From NCBI GenBank assembly GCA_025060695.1, contig JANXBH010000018.1:1-28537 (forward strand): a stretch of DNA of 28,537 nt. The letters are read 5' to 3'. This document shows, piece after piece, positions 15,982 through 24,507 of the stretch (position 1 is the first letter of the stretch; each line of letters opens with the position of its first letter). A model generated the notes under the pieces. That model did not search any database. It worked only from the letters and a program-made list of their open reading frames with translations, and was not told the DNA's origin. Source of the DNA: Caldifarciminota bacterium (GTDB lineage: Bacteria; Hydrothermota; Hydrothermia; LBFQ01; DSFT01). Made by a program: the position numbers and the translations under genes.

Positions 15982-17205
15982 ATGAATAGAAAAAGAAATA
16001 TAAAATGTTCATTTTGTGGTAGGAGTGAGGAAGAAGTAGGAAGACTAATTGGTGGAAGTTATGCATATATATGTAGAGACTGTGTAGAACTTGCACATGA
16101 GATTTTAAATAATGAAGAAATCGAAAGAGAAGAATTAATATATAATTTACCGAAACCTGAAGAGATTAAAGCTTTTTTAGATGAATACATAGTGGGTCAA
16201 GAAAAAGCTAAAAAAATTATCTCAGTTGCAGTATACAATCATTATAAAAGAATTAAGTATAGAGGAAAATTTAGAGATGTTGAAATCGAAAAGTCAAATA
16301 TACTTATGATTGGTCCAACAGGGGTAGGAAAAACGCTAATGGCAAAAACACTATCTAGGTTGCTAAAAGTCCCATTTGCTATATATGATGCAACACCATT
16401 AACTGAGGCTGGATATGTTGGAGAGGACGTAGAAAATATTATTTTGAGACTTGTCCAAAATGCTAACTATGATATAGAGCTTGCACAAATTGGTATAGTA
16501 TACTTAGATGAGTTTGATAAACTTTCAAGGAAAAGTGAAAATCCATCAATTACAAGGGATGTAGGTGGAGAAGGAGTTCAACAGGCACTATTGAAGATAG
16601 TAGAGGGTACAATTGCAAATGTTCCACCAAAAGGAGGAAGAAAACATCCAGAACAAAACTATATTCAAGTAGATACTACTAACATTCTATTTTTGATGGG
16701 AGGTGCATTTGATGGTCTCACAGAAATAATAAAATCAAGATTAGGCAAAAAGCAAATTGGATTTATGAGCAATTTAAATAAACTACCAGATAGTGAGATA
16801 CTCCATTTTGTTCAACCTGAGGATTTAATAAAATATGGCATAATACCAGAGATGGTAGGTAGACTGCCTGTAGTAGCGGTATTTGACCCATTGGATATTC
16901 CAGCATTAGAAAAGATACTTACACAACCTAAAAATGCACTTATTAAACAATATCAAAAACTTTTTGAAATGGAAGGTATTGAATTGATATTTACTGAAGA
17001 TAGTATAAAGAGGATTGCTGAAATTGCATATAGTAAGAAGGTTGGAGCAAGAGGTCTAAGGGCAATTTTAGAAGAAGTGTTAATGGAATGGATGTTTAAA
17101 ATTCCAAGTATAAAGGGAGTTAGAAGAGTTATCATAAACAAAGATGTTATAGACAAGCACAAAGAACCTATAATAGAAATAGAAGACATAAGATTAAAAG
17201 CTTGA
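15982..17205 (+). CDS. clpX: ATP-dependent Clp protease ATP-binding subunit ClpX
   Basis: ClpX unfolds proteins and feeds them to ClpP. The 407-residue protein has the N-terminal zinc-binding domain (Cys9, Cys12, Cys31, Cys34), Walker A GPTGVGKT (111-118), pore loop GYVG (144-147), Walker [10 protein letters not shown] (172-180), the GGRKHPEQ loop (218-225) and the sensor-2 GARGLRAI motif. Length and order are normal. clpP is not adjacent, although clpP-clpX pairing is common elsewhere. The start ATG 15982 is seven bases behind a TAAAAT box. The stop TGA is shared in a TTGA overlap with the hflX start codon, so the two are probably co-translated. Confidence 0.97.
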   Translation: MNRKRNIKCSFCGRSEEEVGRLIGGSYAYICRDCVELAHEILNNEEIEREELIYNLPKPEEIKAFLDEYIVGQEKAKKIISVAVYNHYKRIKYRGKFRDVEIEKSNILMIGPTGVGKTLMAKTLSRLLKVPFAIYDATPLTEAGYVGEDVENIILRLVQNANYDIELAQIGIVYLDEFDKLSRKSENPSITRDVGGEGVQQALLKIVEGTIANVPPKGGRKHPEQNYIQVDTTNILFLMGGAFDGLTEIIKSRLGKKQIGFMSNLNKLPDSEILHFVQPEDLIKYGIIPEMVGRLPVVAVFDPLDIPALEKILTQPKNALIKQYQKLFEMEGIELIFTEDSIKRIAEIAYSKKVGARGLRAILEEVLMEWMFKIPSIKGVRRVIINKDVIDKHKEPIIEIEDIRLKA

Positions 17206-18443
17206 AAGCTATATTAATATCTACTGTAAAGAGTAGTAAAGAAAGATGGAAAGGTTTGGATAGACTTGAAGAGCTTGCAGAGCTTGCAATGTCTTCAGAA
17301 TTTGAAGTTTTTGAAAAATTACTACAAATAAAAGAAAGACCTGATCCCGCATATCTTATTGGAAAAGGTAAAGTAAAGGAAATTAGTGAGTTATGTAAAA
17401 AATACAACATAGACGCAGTTATTTTTGATAGTGAGCTTAGTCCAATACAAAAGAGAAACTTAGAAAAGGCTATAAACAAAAAAGTAATTGATAGAACTGA
17501 GCTAATTATAGAAATCTTTAGAAGAAGGGCAAGAACATCCGAAGCAAAAATACAAGTGGAAATAGCATATTGGGAATATCAGCTAACTCACTTGGTAGGT
17601 TTAGGTAAAGAAATATCGCTCTCAAGACTTGCAGGTATGCCAGGGACAAGAGGACCGGGAGAACAACTATTAGAAAATGAAAGAAGAAGAATAAAAGAAA
17701 GAATAAGACACTTAAACAAAAAGCTAAAAGACATTGAAAGAACGAAAGAAATACAGAAAGAAAGCAGAAGGGACTTTATTAAAATTTCACTTGTAGGATA
17801 CACTAATGTAGGAAAATCAACACTTATGAACTTACTTACACATTCTAATGTTTATGTGGACGATAAGTTATTTGCAACATTAGACGCTACTACAAGAGAG
17901 CTAAAAATTGATGGAATACCATATAAAGTAGTTATTTCAGATACAGTTGGATTTATTAGAGACTTACCACCAAATTTAATTGCATCTTTTAAAGCAACAC
18001 TATCAGTTATTGAAGATGCGGACTTAATACTTCATGTAATAGACATATCTCACCCTAATGTAAATGAGCATATAAGAGTAGTTGAAAAAATACTTTTAGA
18101 GATGGGGCTTTCAGAAAGGTCTAAAATAATGGTATTTAATAAAATTGATTTAATTTTGGACAAAAATCAAATACTAAGATTTAGAGAAAAGTATACAGAT
18201 AGCGTATTTATTTCTGCAAAACTAAAAATAGGAATTGAGAAATTAATAGAAAAGATTAAGGAAGTTTTACTAAGACAATTTGTAGAGTTTGAGATTATTA
18301 CAGAAAACTATAACCTATATTCAAAATTAAAAAAGCTTGCACTAATTCAAGAAGAAGAAATAGAAAATGGTAAGATAAAATTAAAAGGCATAATACACAG
18401 GAGATTTTATAGCTATGTTGATAGTTCTAATATTAGATATTAA
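17202..18443 (+). CDS. hflX: GTPase HflX
   Basis: HflX is a ribosome-associated GTPase that can split stalled or hibernating ribosomes. The 413-residue protein has the N-terminal HflX domain with [13 protein letters not shown] and [14 protein letters not shown] (about 141-154). A coiled-coil linker ([19 protein letters not shown]) follows. The G domain has G1 GYTNVGKS (199-206), G2 ATLDATTR, G3 [10 protein letters not shown] (247-256) and G4 FNKIDL. The usual GETQLE after the GTRGP loop reads GEQLLE here, a small variation. The start is TTG 17202, overlapping the clpX stop as TTGA. Its end overlaps the downstream TPR gene by 29 bp, so clpX-hflX-TPR forms one unit that links protein quality control and ribosome rescue. 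Confidence 0.95.
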   Translation: MKAILISTVKSSKERWKGLDRLEELAELAMSSEFEVFEKLLQIKERPDPAYLIGKGKVKEISELCKKYNIDAVIFDSELSPIQKRNLEKAINKKVIDRTELIIEIFRRRARTSEAKIQVEIAYWEYQLTHLVGLGKEISLSRLAGMPGTRGPGEQLLENERRRIKERIRHLNKKLKDIERTKEIQKESRRDFIKISLVGYTNVGKSTLMNLLTHSNVYVDDKLFATLDATTRELKIDGIPYKVVISDTVGFIRDLPPNLIASFKATLSVIEDADLILHVIDISHPNVNEHIRVVEKILLEMGLSERSKIMVFNKIDLILDKNQILRFREKYTDSVFISAKLKIGIEKLIEKIKEVLLRQFVEFEIITENYNLYSKLKKLALIQEEEIENGKIKLKGIIHRRFYSYVDSSNIRY

Positions 18444-19590
18444 GGAAATTGAAAACTATTTGAAAAAGAAACAACTGCAACTTGCAATAGAAGAAATAAA
18501 GAGCCTAAAAACTGAGTATGAATTTATGAAAGCATACTACTTATTTTTGAAATATGAGCAAGATGAAATGGTCGTTATAGAAACTGCAAGAAAGACATTA
18601 AGAAATGAAAACTTTATGATAAATGAAGCATTTGAATATTACTACAAAAATGATAATGTAGAAAAGGCAATATATGAACTTTCAAAATCAAACGATGAAA
18701 ACTATATTTACTATCAAACATTAAGGCTATATAGTAGTTTCGGGACAAGGATTTACAGGGAGTTAGATAAATATAAATTTAAAGAAAATTTTAGAAAAGC
18801 AATTTATAGATTTTTTTTAACAGACGGAAAACTTGAAATGGCACTAAAATATGCATTAAGTTATCAAGAAACCCTAACGATAGCAAATAGTTATTATGAA
18901 GAAGAAAATTATGAAAAAGTTATTGAACTTTTAAAAAATAAAAGGGATAATTTTTCAAAAAGACTATATGGTCTTTCACTATATAAAACAGGAAACTATG
19001 AAAGTGCAAGTAAAATACTGGAAAACATTGAGCCAGAAACAGCCGCAATTTGTTATGTAAAAACTGGTAATTATGAAAAAGCATTGAAACTAACAAAAGA
19101 TACAAATATTATTATAATTTCACTATTTGAGCTAAAGAGATACAATGAACTTATTAAGTTTTGCAAAGACAATTTTTATAAATATTGCTTTCTATCATAT
19201 CTATATACACAAACACCAGAAAGCTTAATAAATTATTTCAATAGAACATTTAAAAAGGCAAAAAATATAGATAGCGATATTGCACTATATATTGAAATTC
19301 TAAATACATACAAAAAAGACGACGCACTCGGATTTTTCTATATTATAAAAGGTGAAGAAAGAAGCCTCAATGACAAAAACTTAGAAAATCTTGCACACGC
19401 AATTTATTATGAAAGAAAAAATAACATGAAAAAGTCAAAGGAATATTTAGAAAAAATTTCAGAAAGTAGTTGGATTAGACCATTTGCTATATACAAACTA
19501 TACTTGATAACAAAGAATATAAACTACAAACAACAAATTATGGAAAATTATCCAAGTTCAGTATATGCTGAGATTATAAGAGACAAGTAA
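18415..19590 (+). CDS. TPR-repeat protein downstream of hflX
   Basis: The 391 residues consist of helical TPR-like repeats, with recurring pieces such as NYEKVIELLKNKR, KTGNYESASKILENIEPETA and KTGNYEKALKLTKD. There are longer degenerate repeats at both ends and no catalytic motif. The N-terminus [12 protein letters not shown] resembles the very short hydrophobic leads on probable exported proteins here, so a periplasmic location is possible but not shown. ATG 18415 lies inside the last 29 bp of hflX. A weak AGGAG at 18399-18403 is 11 bases upstream, somewhat far for a Shine-Dalgarno site. Translation probably depends on coupling to hflX. The specific role is unknown. Confidence 0.75.
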   Translation: MLIVLILDIKEIENYLKKKQLQLAIEEIKSLKTEYEFMKAYYLFLKYEQDEMVVIETARKTLRNENFMINEAFEYYYKNDNVEKAIYELSKSNDENYIYYQTLRLYSSFGTRIYRELDKYKFKENFRKAIYRFFLTDGKLEMALKYALSYQETLTIANSYYEEENYEKVIELLKNKRDNFSKRLYGLSLYKTGNYESASKILENIEPETAAICYVKTGNYEKALKLTKDTNIIIISLFELKRYNELIKFCKDNFYKYCFLSYLYTQTPESLINYFNRTFKKAKNIDSDIALYIEILNTYKKDDALGFFYIIKGEERSLNDKNLENLAHAIYYERKNNMKKSKEYLEKISESSWIRPFAIYKLYLITKNINYKQQIMENYPSSVYAEIIRDK

Positions 19591-19603
19591 TAGTTTTAAG
19601 CTT

Positions 19604-19609
19604 TAAAAT
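19604..19609 (+). promoter_or_regulatory. TAAAAT box for the T9SS-tailed protein gene
   Basis: AAGCTTTAAAATTTAACT runs into ATG 19616 with six bases between box and start. An in-frame TAA just upstream excludes a longer N-terminus. Confidence 0.55.
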
Positions 19610-19615
19610 TTAACT

Positions 19616-20569
19616 ATGATTGTCACTATTTCTTTACCTTATATAACAAGTTGGGATATTTTATCAAAAATAAGCTTAGACTATGTGAAGAAAGGTTCAC
19701 ATGTCCAGTCAGTCGGTCCAGAATACCTAGGTGGTGTATTAGGAAATTGGTATCTATATAACCTATCAGGTTCTATTTATGGTAACGGAATATCAAGAGA
19801 TAGTATATCTGTAGTAGTTCAGCTAAATCCTAACGATCTACCCTATTGTCCTTCCCAAACTCCAACTGTTGCAATAAGATTAGAACACATACAAGCAAAT
19901 CAGAATAGAATTGACACCACTTTTCAATATGTAAGACCATACGACTCACTTGCAGTATATGGAGGAATAGGTGTATATAGAATAAATAGAAACACTTGGG
20001 AAAGCTTAGATACTTGTGTTATAAAACCTAATATCGCTATACCTATTGAAAGTTTTGACGGAGATCAAATACCAGATACTGTATGGTATAGACCTTCACC
20101 AGGTTCTCTATTATCAAAAAATGCAGATACTGTATATAGTAGAGCAGAGATAAGGTATAAAATCAGAATAACTAATACTAATCAATATCCAATAGACTCC
20201 ATATTAGTTTTTGATAGATACAAGTTTAGATTTCGTGAAAATAAGGGATTTTGGTTAATAAGTCTTGATACAAGTTATGCAATGCTTTATACACAATTTG
20301 GTCCTATTCCACAAACCCAGACAAACTTACTTAGAAAAGAACTTCAAAATTCCAGTGTTAATCTATTAGAAAATATAAGTGGTAAGTTCAAAATAGTAAA
20401 CAGCAAAATATACTTTGATAGAAACTACGATGGTATGATATACATATACAAACCAAACGGCACATTAGAAAGGTCTTTCTATTTTAAAGGAAATATTTTA
20501 GACCTATCTAAGCTAAAAGGTTTATATATCATTAAAATAAGAGAACAATATATCAAATTTTTAAATTAG
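19616..20569 (+). CDS. Exported protein with T9SS-like C-terminal sorting domain
   Basis: The first roughly 240 residues match no family I recognise. They contain polar beta-rich stretches such as LPYCPSQTPTVAIRLEHIQ and SFDGDQIPDTVWYRPSPGS. From about residue 255 the sequence FKIVNSKIYFDRNYDGMIY, then KPNGTLE, then LSKLKGLYIIKI fits the strand pattern of type A sorting domains (a conserved 'G-x-Y-x-x-x' near the end). Secretion through an outer-membrane T9SS-type route is inferred. The N-terminus MIVTISLPYITS is short and hydrophobic with no basic n-region; an in-frame stop upstream fixes the start. It lies just before a subtilase with a similar tail and is separated from it by an intrinsic terminator. 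Confidence 0.75.
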   Translation: MIVTISLPYITSWDILSKISLDYVKKGSHVQSVGPEYLGGVLGNWYLYNLSGSIYGNGISRDSISVVVQLNPNDLPYCPSQTPTVAIRLEHIQANQNRIDTTFQYVRPYDSLAVYGGIGVYRINRNTWESLDTCVIKPNIAIPIESFDGDQIPDTVWYRPSPGSLLSKNADTVYSRAEIRYKIRITNTNQYPIDSILVFDRYKFRFRENKGFWLISLDTSYAMLYTQFGPIPQTQTNLLRKELQNSSVNLLENISGKFKIVNSKIYFDRNYDGMIYIYKPNGTLERSFYFKGNILDLSKLKGLYIIKIREQYIKFLN

Positions 20570-20597
20570 CGGGAGCTTTTCCCGCTTTTATAATTTT
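20568..20597 (+). terminator. Intrinsic terminator
   Basis: AGCGGGA-GCTTT-TCCCGCT forms a perfect 7-bp stem with a 5-base loop (20568-20586), followed by TTTATAATTTT. The stem starts inside the TAG stop codon of the upstream gene. It is the only GC-rich hairpin-plus-T-run I found in the window. Confidence 0.85.
20589..20594 (+). promoter_or_regulatory. TATAAT box upstream of the subtilase gene
   Basis: A perfect TATAAT lies in the T-rich tail of the terminator, 11 bases before ATG 20606. The spacing is longer than for other genes here, which would give a leader of about four bases. It could be a chance match in the T-run. Confidence 0.35.
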
Positions 20598-20605
20598 GTA
20601 GATTA

Positions 20606-23212
20606 ATGCTTTTAGTTTTATTTAAAATAATTGACAATGAATTAGAAGAAAAACTTAGAACTTTACATAAAGACAGCTTTATAGATATTCTAATTGTCTT
20701 AAAAGAACAGAAATTACTATCAAATATAAAAAATCCGAAGTTCAATGTAGAATATCTCAAAGCTAATCACCTAAGTAGTCAAGGTCCAGTTATGAATTTT
20801 TTAAAATCGTTGGATATAAAGAATTTAAAGCAATTTTGGGTAATAAATGCAATTTATGCAAAGATTAAAGTTTCTAATGTAGAAAGTCTTAAAAGTAGAG
20901 GCGAAATTGAAAGAATCTATTATGCAAGAGATAATTTTTTTATAGTCTCTGATATAAAAGAAGGAAATAGAATTTTATTAGATACTCCTACATATGGTAT
21001 TAAACTAATAAAGGCGGATAGTGTATGGATTAAATACAATATAAAAGGCAGAGGTGTAATATTAGGCAGTATAGACACAGGAGTTGACACAAGTCATCCT
21101 GCGCTAAAGGGAAAAATTTTAAGCTATTGGCTTGATGCAGTAAATTATCAAAAATATCCATACGATGACCATAATCATGGAACTCATACCATTGGAACTA
21201 TGGTAGCGGATTCAAATGTGGGAGTAGCACCAGAGGCAAAAGTTATAGCCTGTAAGGCATTTAATAAATATGGAAGAGGTAGTGCATTTTCAATTTTAGA
21301 CTGTATTCAGTTTTTTACTGAACTTAAAGCGGAGTATGGACTGGATATTAGAATTATTAATAACTCTTGGGGAACACTTGGAAATAATACTTGGCTTTGG
21401 AATGCTATATGGAATGGATGGCGTGCAAATGGAATAATTCCTATATTCTCTGCAGGAAATTCAGGTCCAAATTTAAATACTATATTAAGCCCTGCGGACT
21501 ATCCACATGTAATTGCGGTAGGAGCGGTAGATTGGAATGATACCGCTACAACTTTTTCAAGTAGGGGACCTGCACCAAGTAGTCCACCATATAACGATAA
21601 TTCGTTTTGGTCAAGAATTGACTGGAATTATATAAAACCTGATATTATGGCACCAGGAAGAATGGTCTATTCTACTATTAGAAATGGTAGTTATGCATAT
21701 GGAAATGGAACATCCATGGCATCACCGCACGTTGCAGGGGCAATTGCTCTAATGCTTGAAAAAAACCCAAATTTAGAATACTATCAAATTTATCAAATAT
21801 TAACTGATATAGCAAATGACAAAAATTGTAATCAAGCAGATTGGCCAAATAACCACTGTGGTTGGGGAAGGATAAATGTTCTAAAAGCTATAGAGAATAT
21901 AAACCAAGGAAATAGCCCATTTTTAGTATATATAGATAGGTTTATATACGATAAAAATCAAAATGGAAAAATTGAAGATTTTGAAACTGTTTATGTAGAT
22001 ATAAAAATTAGAAATAGTGGTTATGATACATTGAAGAATGTATATGCAAAGCTTTATACAAACTCAAATTTAGTTAATATATTAGATGATTCCATATTTT
22101 TCGGAGATTTAGCCCCTCAGACTGAAATAAATGCATTCTCAAGAAGCGACAGCTTCAAGTTCATGGCAAATAATATAGATGATGGAGATAGTGTAGTATT
22201 TACGATAAATATAGTGAACAAAAACTACAAGTTTAAAATTTTTCTTGGAGAAATTCCTATAGGTACTGCAACAATTGATACCACTATATCAAGTTTTTCA
22301 TTTTCAAGTAATGGAGAATTTAAAGAATTTAAATTCCCTAAAGATAGTGCAAATTTATTAACTTTTGGTTCTATTGCATTTGGAAATTCAGTTAATTATT
22401 TAAAGGACAATTTCTACAATTCAAGAGACTTATATAGCACTTGGGGTATATATAGAAGTTATTATTTTCCGGGAGAATGCTATAGTTTTGTTTCAACAGA
22501 TGGAAACATAGAAGTTAAGGGTATATTTTATGGACTTGAAAATGATAGCATCACACATTTAAAGTATAGGATAAAGAATATCTCAAATAACCTAATAAAC
22601 AATTTACTATTTGGACTATTTGTAGATTTTGATATAAAGTCGCCAAGTAATGACTTTGGTTGGTCTATAAAGTGCTCTCCAAGTTATGGAGGAATAGTTT
22701 TTAAGTCAGATGACTATAACTACTACATAGGTCTTTTTCTTTCTAATGGAGTTTACAAAACATCAAGAATTTTTCCAAATAATATTCAGTTTTCTAAAGC
22801 TAATAAGTTTATGATATTAGATGGAATACTTGGAGATAGTATAAATTTAAGTCCAAATAACTACTCTATATCAGTATCTGCAGGACCATACTTTATAAAC
22901 CCAAACGATAGCATAATGTTAGATTTTATACTTCTTGCGTCATTAGATACAATAAAGTGCAAATTTACCAATTTAGTTCAAAATGAAATATTCAAGTTTG
23001 ACTACAAAAATCGTAATATAATTTTAAATCTTGAAAAAGAAACGGATTTTGAATATATTATATATAAACTGGATGGGAGAATAGTTAATAGCTATAGTGC
23101 AAAATTAAAAAAAGGTAGTTATAGCTTTAAACTAAATGCGAAAAAGGGAATTTACATTTTAGACATGAAACTATTTGGAAAAAGACAAAGACTAAAGATT
23201 ATTTTATTTTAA
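20606..23212 (+). CDS. Secreted subtilisin-like serine protease (S8) with T9SS-like tail
   Basis: The 868-residue protein contains an N-terminal inhibitor-I9-like propeptide (about 10-110). A subtilase domain follows, with catalytic Asp157 (GSIDTGVDTSHP), His191 (DHNHGTHTIGTM), the oxyanion Asn region NNSWG and Ser370 (GNGTSMASPHVAG). A long beta-rich C-terminal region (about 410-790) follows, starting with a calcium-loop-like DKNQNGKIEDFE, and the last about 70 residues resemble a T9SS sorting domain (YKLDGRIVNS, then KKGIYILDMKL). All catalytic residues are present, so an active extracellular protease is likely. The N-terminus MLLVLFKIID is short and hydrophobic. No strong Shine-Dalgarno site or standard-spaced box is seen. 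Its 3' end overlaps glmM by 14 bp tail to tail. Confidence 0.93.
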   Translation: MLLVLFKIIDNELEEKLRTLHKDSFIDILIVLKEQKLLSNIKNPKFNVEYLKANHLSSQGPVMNFLKSLDIKNLKQFWVINAIYAKIKVSNVESLKSRGEIERIYYARDNFFIVSDIKEGNRILLDTPTYGIKLIKADSVWIKYNIKGRGVILGSIDTGVDTSHPALKGKILSYWLDAVNYQKYPYDDHNHGTHTIGTMVADSNVGVAPEAKVIACKAFNKYGRGSAFSILDCIQFFTELKAEYGLDIRIINNSWGTLGNNTWLWNAIWNGWRANGIIPIFSAGNSGPNLNTILSPADYPHVIAVGAVDWNDTATTFSSRGPAPSSPPYNDNSFWSRIDWNYIKPDIMAPGRMVYSTIRNGSYAYGNGTSMASPHVAGAIALMLEKNPNLEYYQIYQILTDIANDKNCNQADWPNNHCGWGRINVLKAIENINQGNSPFLVYIDRFIYDKNQNGKIEDFETVYVDIKIRNSGYDTLKNVYAKLYTNSNLVNILDDSIFFGDLAPQTEINAFSRSDSFKFMANNIDDGDSVVFTINIVNKNYKFKIFLGEIPIGTATIDTTISSFSFSSNGEFKEFKFPKDSANLLTFGSIAFGNSVNYLKDNFYNSRDLYSTWGIYRSYYFPGECYSFVSTDGNIEVKGIFYGLENDSITHLKYRIKNISNNLINNLLFGLFVDFDIKSPSNDFGWSIKCSPSYGGIVFKSDDYNYYIGLFLSNGVYKTSRIFPNNIQFSKANKFMILDGILGDSINLSPNNYSISVSAGPYFINPNDSIMLDFILLASLDTIKCKFTNLVQNEIFKFDYKNRNIILNLEKETDFEYIIYKLDGRIVNSYSAKLKKGSYSFKLNAKKGIYILDMKLFGKRQRLKIILF

Positions 23213-24494
23213 ACTTTATAAATTCAAGAAGGTAGTCATAAAAATTCTTGTCTAAACTTTCCGCATATATTCTAATAATTGGCTCAGTATTTGAAGGTCT
23301 TATATGTATCCAACTATTGTTTTTTCTTAGATACAATCCATCTTCAAGGTTCTTTTCAAAATCTTTAAACTCCCCTAAAAATAAAGACTTTAGCTTCTCA
23401 AATTCAACATTCTCTACCTTTTCCTTTATATTGTAAGTTTTTGGTAAATTATTTAAAATTTTTATAAGTCTTCCTTCTATATAACTATTTAAAATTAGTC
23501 CAAGAGATAAAAGACCATCTCTTGTTTTATTAAATTTTGGATAAATTATTCCACCATTTCCCTCACCACCTGCTATACCATTAATCTCAATTATCTTTCT
23601 TAAAACATTAGCCTCTCCAACCTTTGAACGAATTACATTCACTCCATACTCCCTTGCAATAAACTCAACTAAAATAGTAGTAGAATAATTAACTACAATA
23701 TCTCCTTTTTCCCTTTCTAAAATTTCTGAAATTCCTACGACTAAAGTTAGTTCTTCAGACAGTATTCCATAATTCTTCACACCAAAAACTAACCTATCAC
23801 CATCAGGGTCAGTTGCAAATACTAAGTCGCATTTATCCAAAAGTCCTTCTAATGACTTTAAATATTCTGGTCTTGGTTCTGGATTTCTTGTAAAAATTCC
23901 AGAATCCTCACAATTTATCTTTATTATATTCCTTATTCCAAACTTTTCAAGAAGCTCAGGAAAAACCTTATAGGTTGCACCATTTACACAATCAATGCCA
24001 ATTTTCATATTACTATTAACTAACTTAAAACCTACAAAATCCACTATACTATCTAAATGCAACTTGTATGCATTCTCTGAATATACTACTTCACCAATAC
24101 ATGAAGAAAACTTCATTTTTCCTAAATAGCTTTTTAAAACTTCAAGCTCATCTTCAAATAGAAATCTATCCCCTATGGCTAATTTCAATGCATTGTACTC
24201 ACTTGGATTATGACTTGCAGTTATAATTATACCTCCATCTAAGCTTAGCGATTTTATAATATATAACGTAGTAGGTGTGGGGCAAACAGAGAGTGTATAT
24301 ACATTTTTACACGTAGATAGTGCTGTATTTAAAACTATTGGATATAGAACTTTTCCTGATAGCCTTGTATCTCTTGAAATTACTAAATTTTTGCCCTCAA
24401 GAAAATTACAAAATGCATTAGTCCAAACTAAAGCACTATATGGATTAATCTCATCAGGATAAATTCCCCTTATACCTGATACTGATATTTTCAA
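23199..24494 (-). CDS. glmM: Phosphoglucosamine mutase / phosphohexomutase
   Basis: This alpha-D-phosphohexomutase most likely interconverts glucosamine-6-phosphate and glucosamine-1-phosphate for UDP-GlcNAc synthesis; a phosphomannomutase/phosphoglucomutase role is the alternative. The 431 residues include SGIRGIYP at the start, the phosphoserine loop TASHNPSEYNALK (Ser94), the metal site DPDGDRL (Asp229, Asp231, Asp233), sugar-binding GEGNGG, and the phosphate-binding RPSNTEPIIRIYAE at the C-terminus. The start is TTG 24494, seven bases behind a TAAAAT box that contains the stop codon of the flippase gene. Position beside flippase, methyltransferase and GNAT genes suits a role in envelope glycan supply. 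Confidence 0.88.
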   Translation of the reverse strand: MKISVSGIRGIYPDEINPYSALVWTNAFCNFLEGKNLVISRDTRLSGKVLYPIVLNTALSTCKNVYTLSVCPTPTTLYIIKSLSLDGGIIITASHNPSEYNALKLAIGDRFLFEDELEVLKSYLGKMKFSSCIGEVVYSENAYKLHLDSIVDFVGFKLVNSNMKIGIDCVNGATYKVFPELLEKFGIRNIIKINCEDSGIFTRNPEPRPEYLKSLEGLLDKCDLVFATDPDGDRLVFGVKNYGILSEELTLVVGISEILEREKGDIVVNYSTTILVEFIAREYGVNVIRSKVGEANVLRKIIEINGIAGGEGNGGIIYPKFNKTRDGLLSLGLILNSYIEGRLIKILNNLPKTYNIKEKVENVEFEKLKSLFLGEFKDFEKNLEDGLYLRKNNSWIHIRPSNTEPIIRIYAESLDKNFYDYLLEFIKFKIK

Positions 24495-24501
24495 GAAATA
24501 A

Positions 24502-24507
24502 ATTTTA
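24502..24507 (-). promoter_or_regulatory. TAAAAT box for glmM, sharing the flippase stop codon
   Basis: On the minus strand GAAACTTTAAAATTTATTTC leads to TTG 24494 with seven bases of spacing. The TAA of the box is the stop codon of the flippase gene (24505-24507). Confidence 0.5.

Noticed and set aside
22235-22250. TTTAAAATTT inside the subtilase gene as an internal promoter
   Set aside because: It encodes ordinary residues (KFKIF) and has no start codon at the proper distance; such matches are expected in AT-rich coding DNA.
3382-24507. Repeated AAATTTTAAAG as a mobile-element end or dispersed repeat
   Set aside because: Copies always stand in fixed orientation and distance to a start codon, with no paired ends or target duplications.
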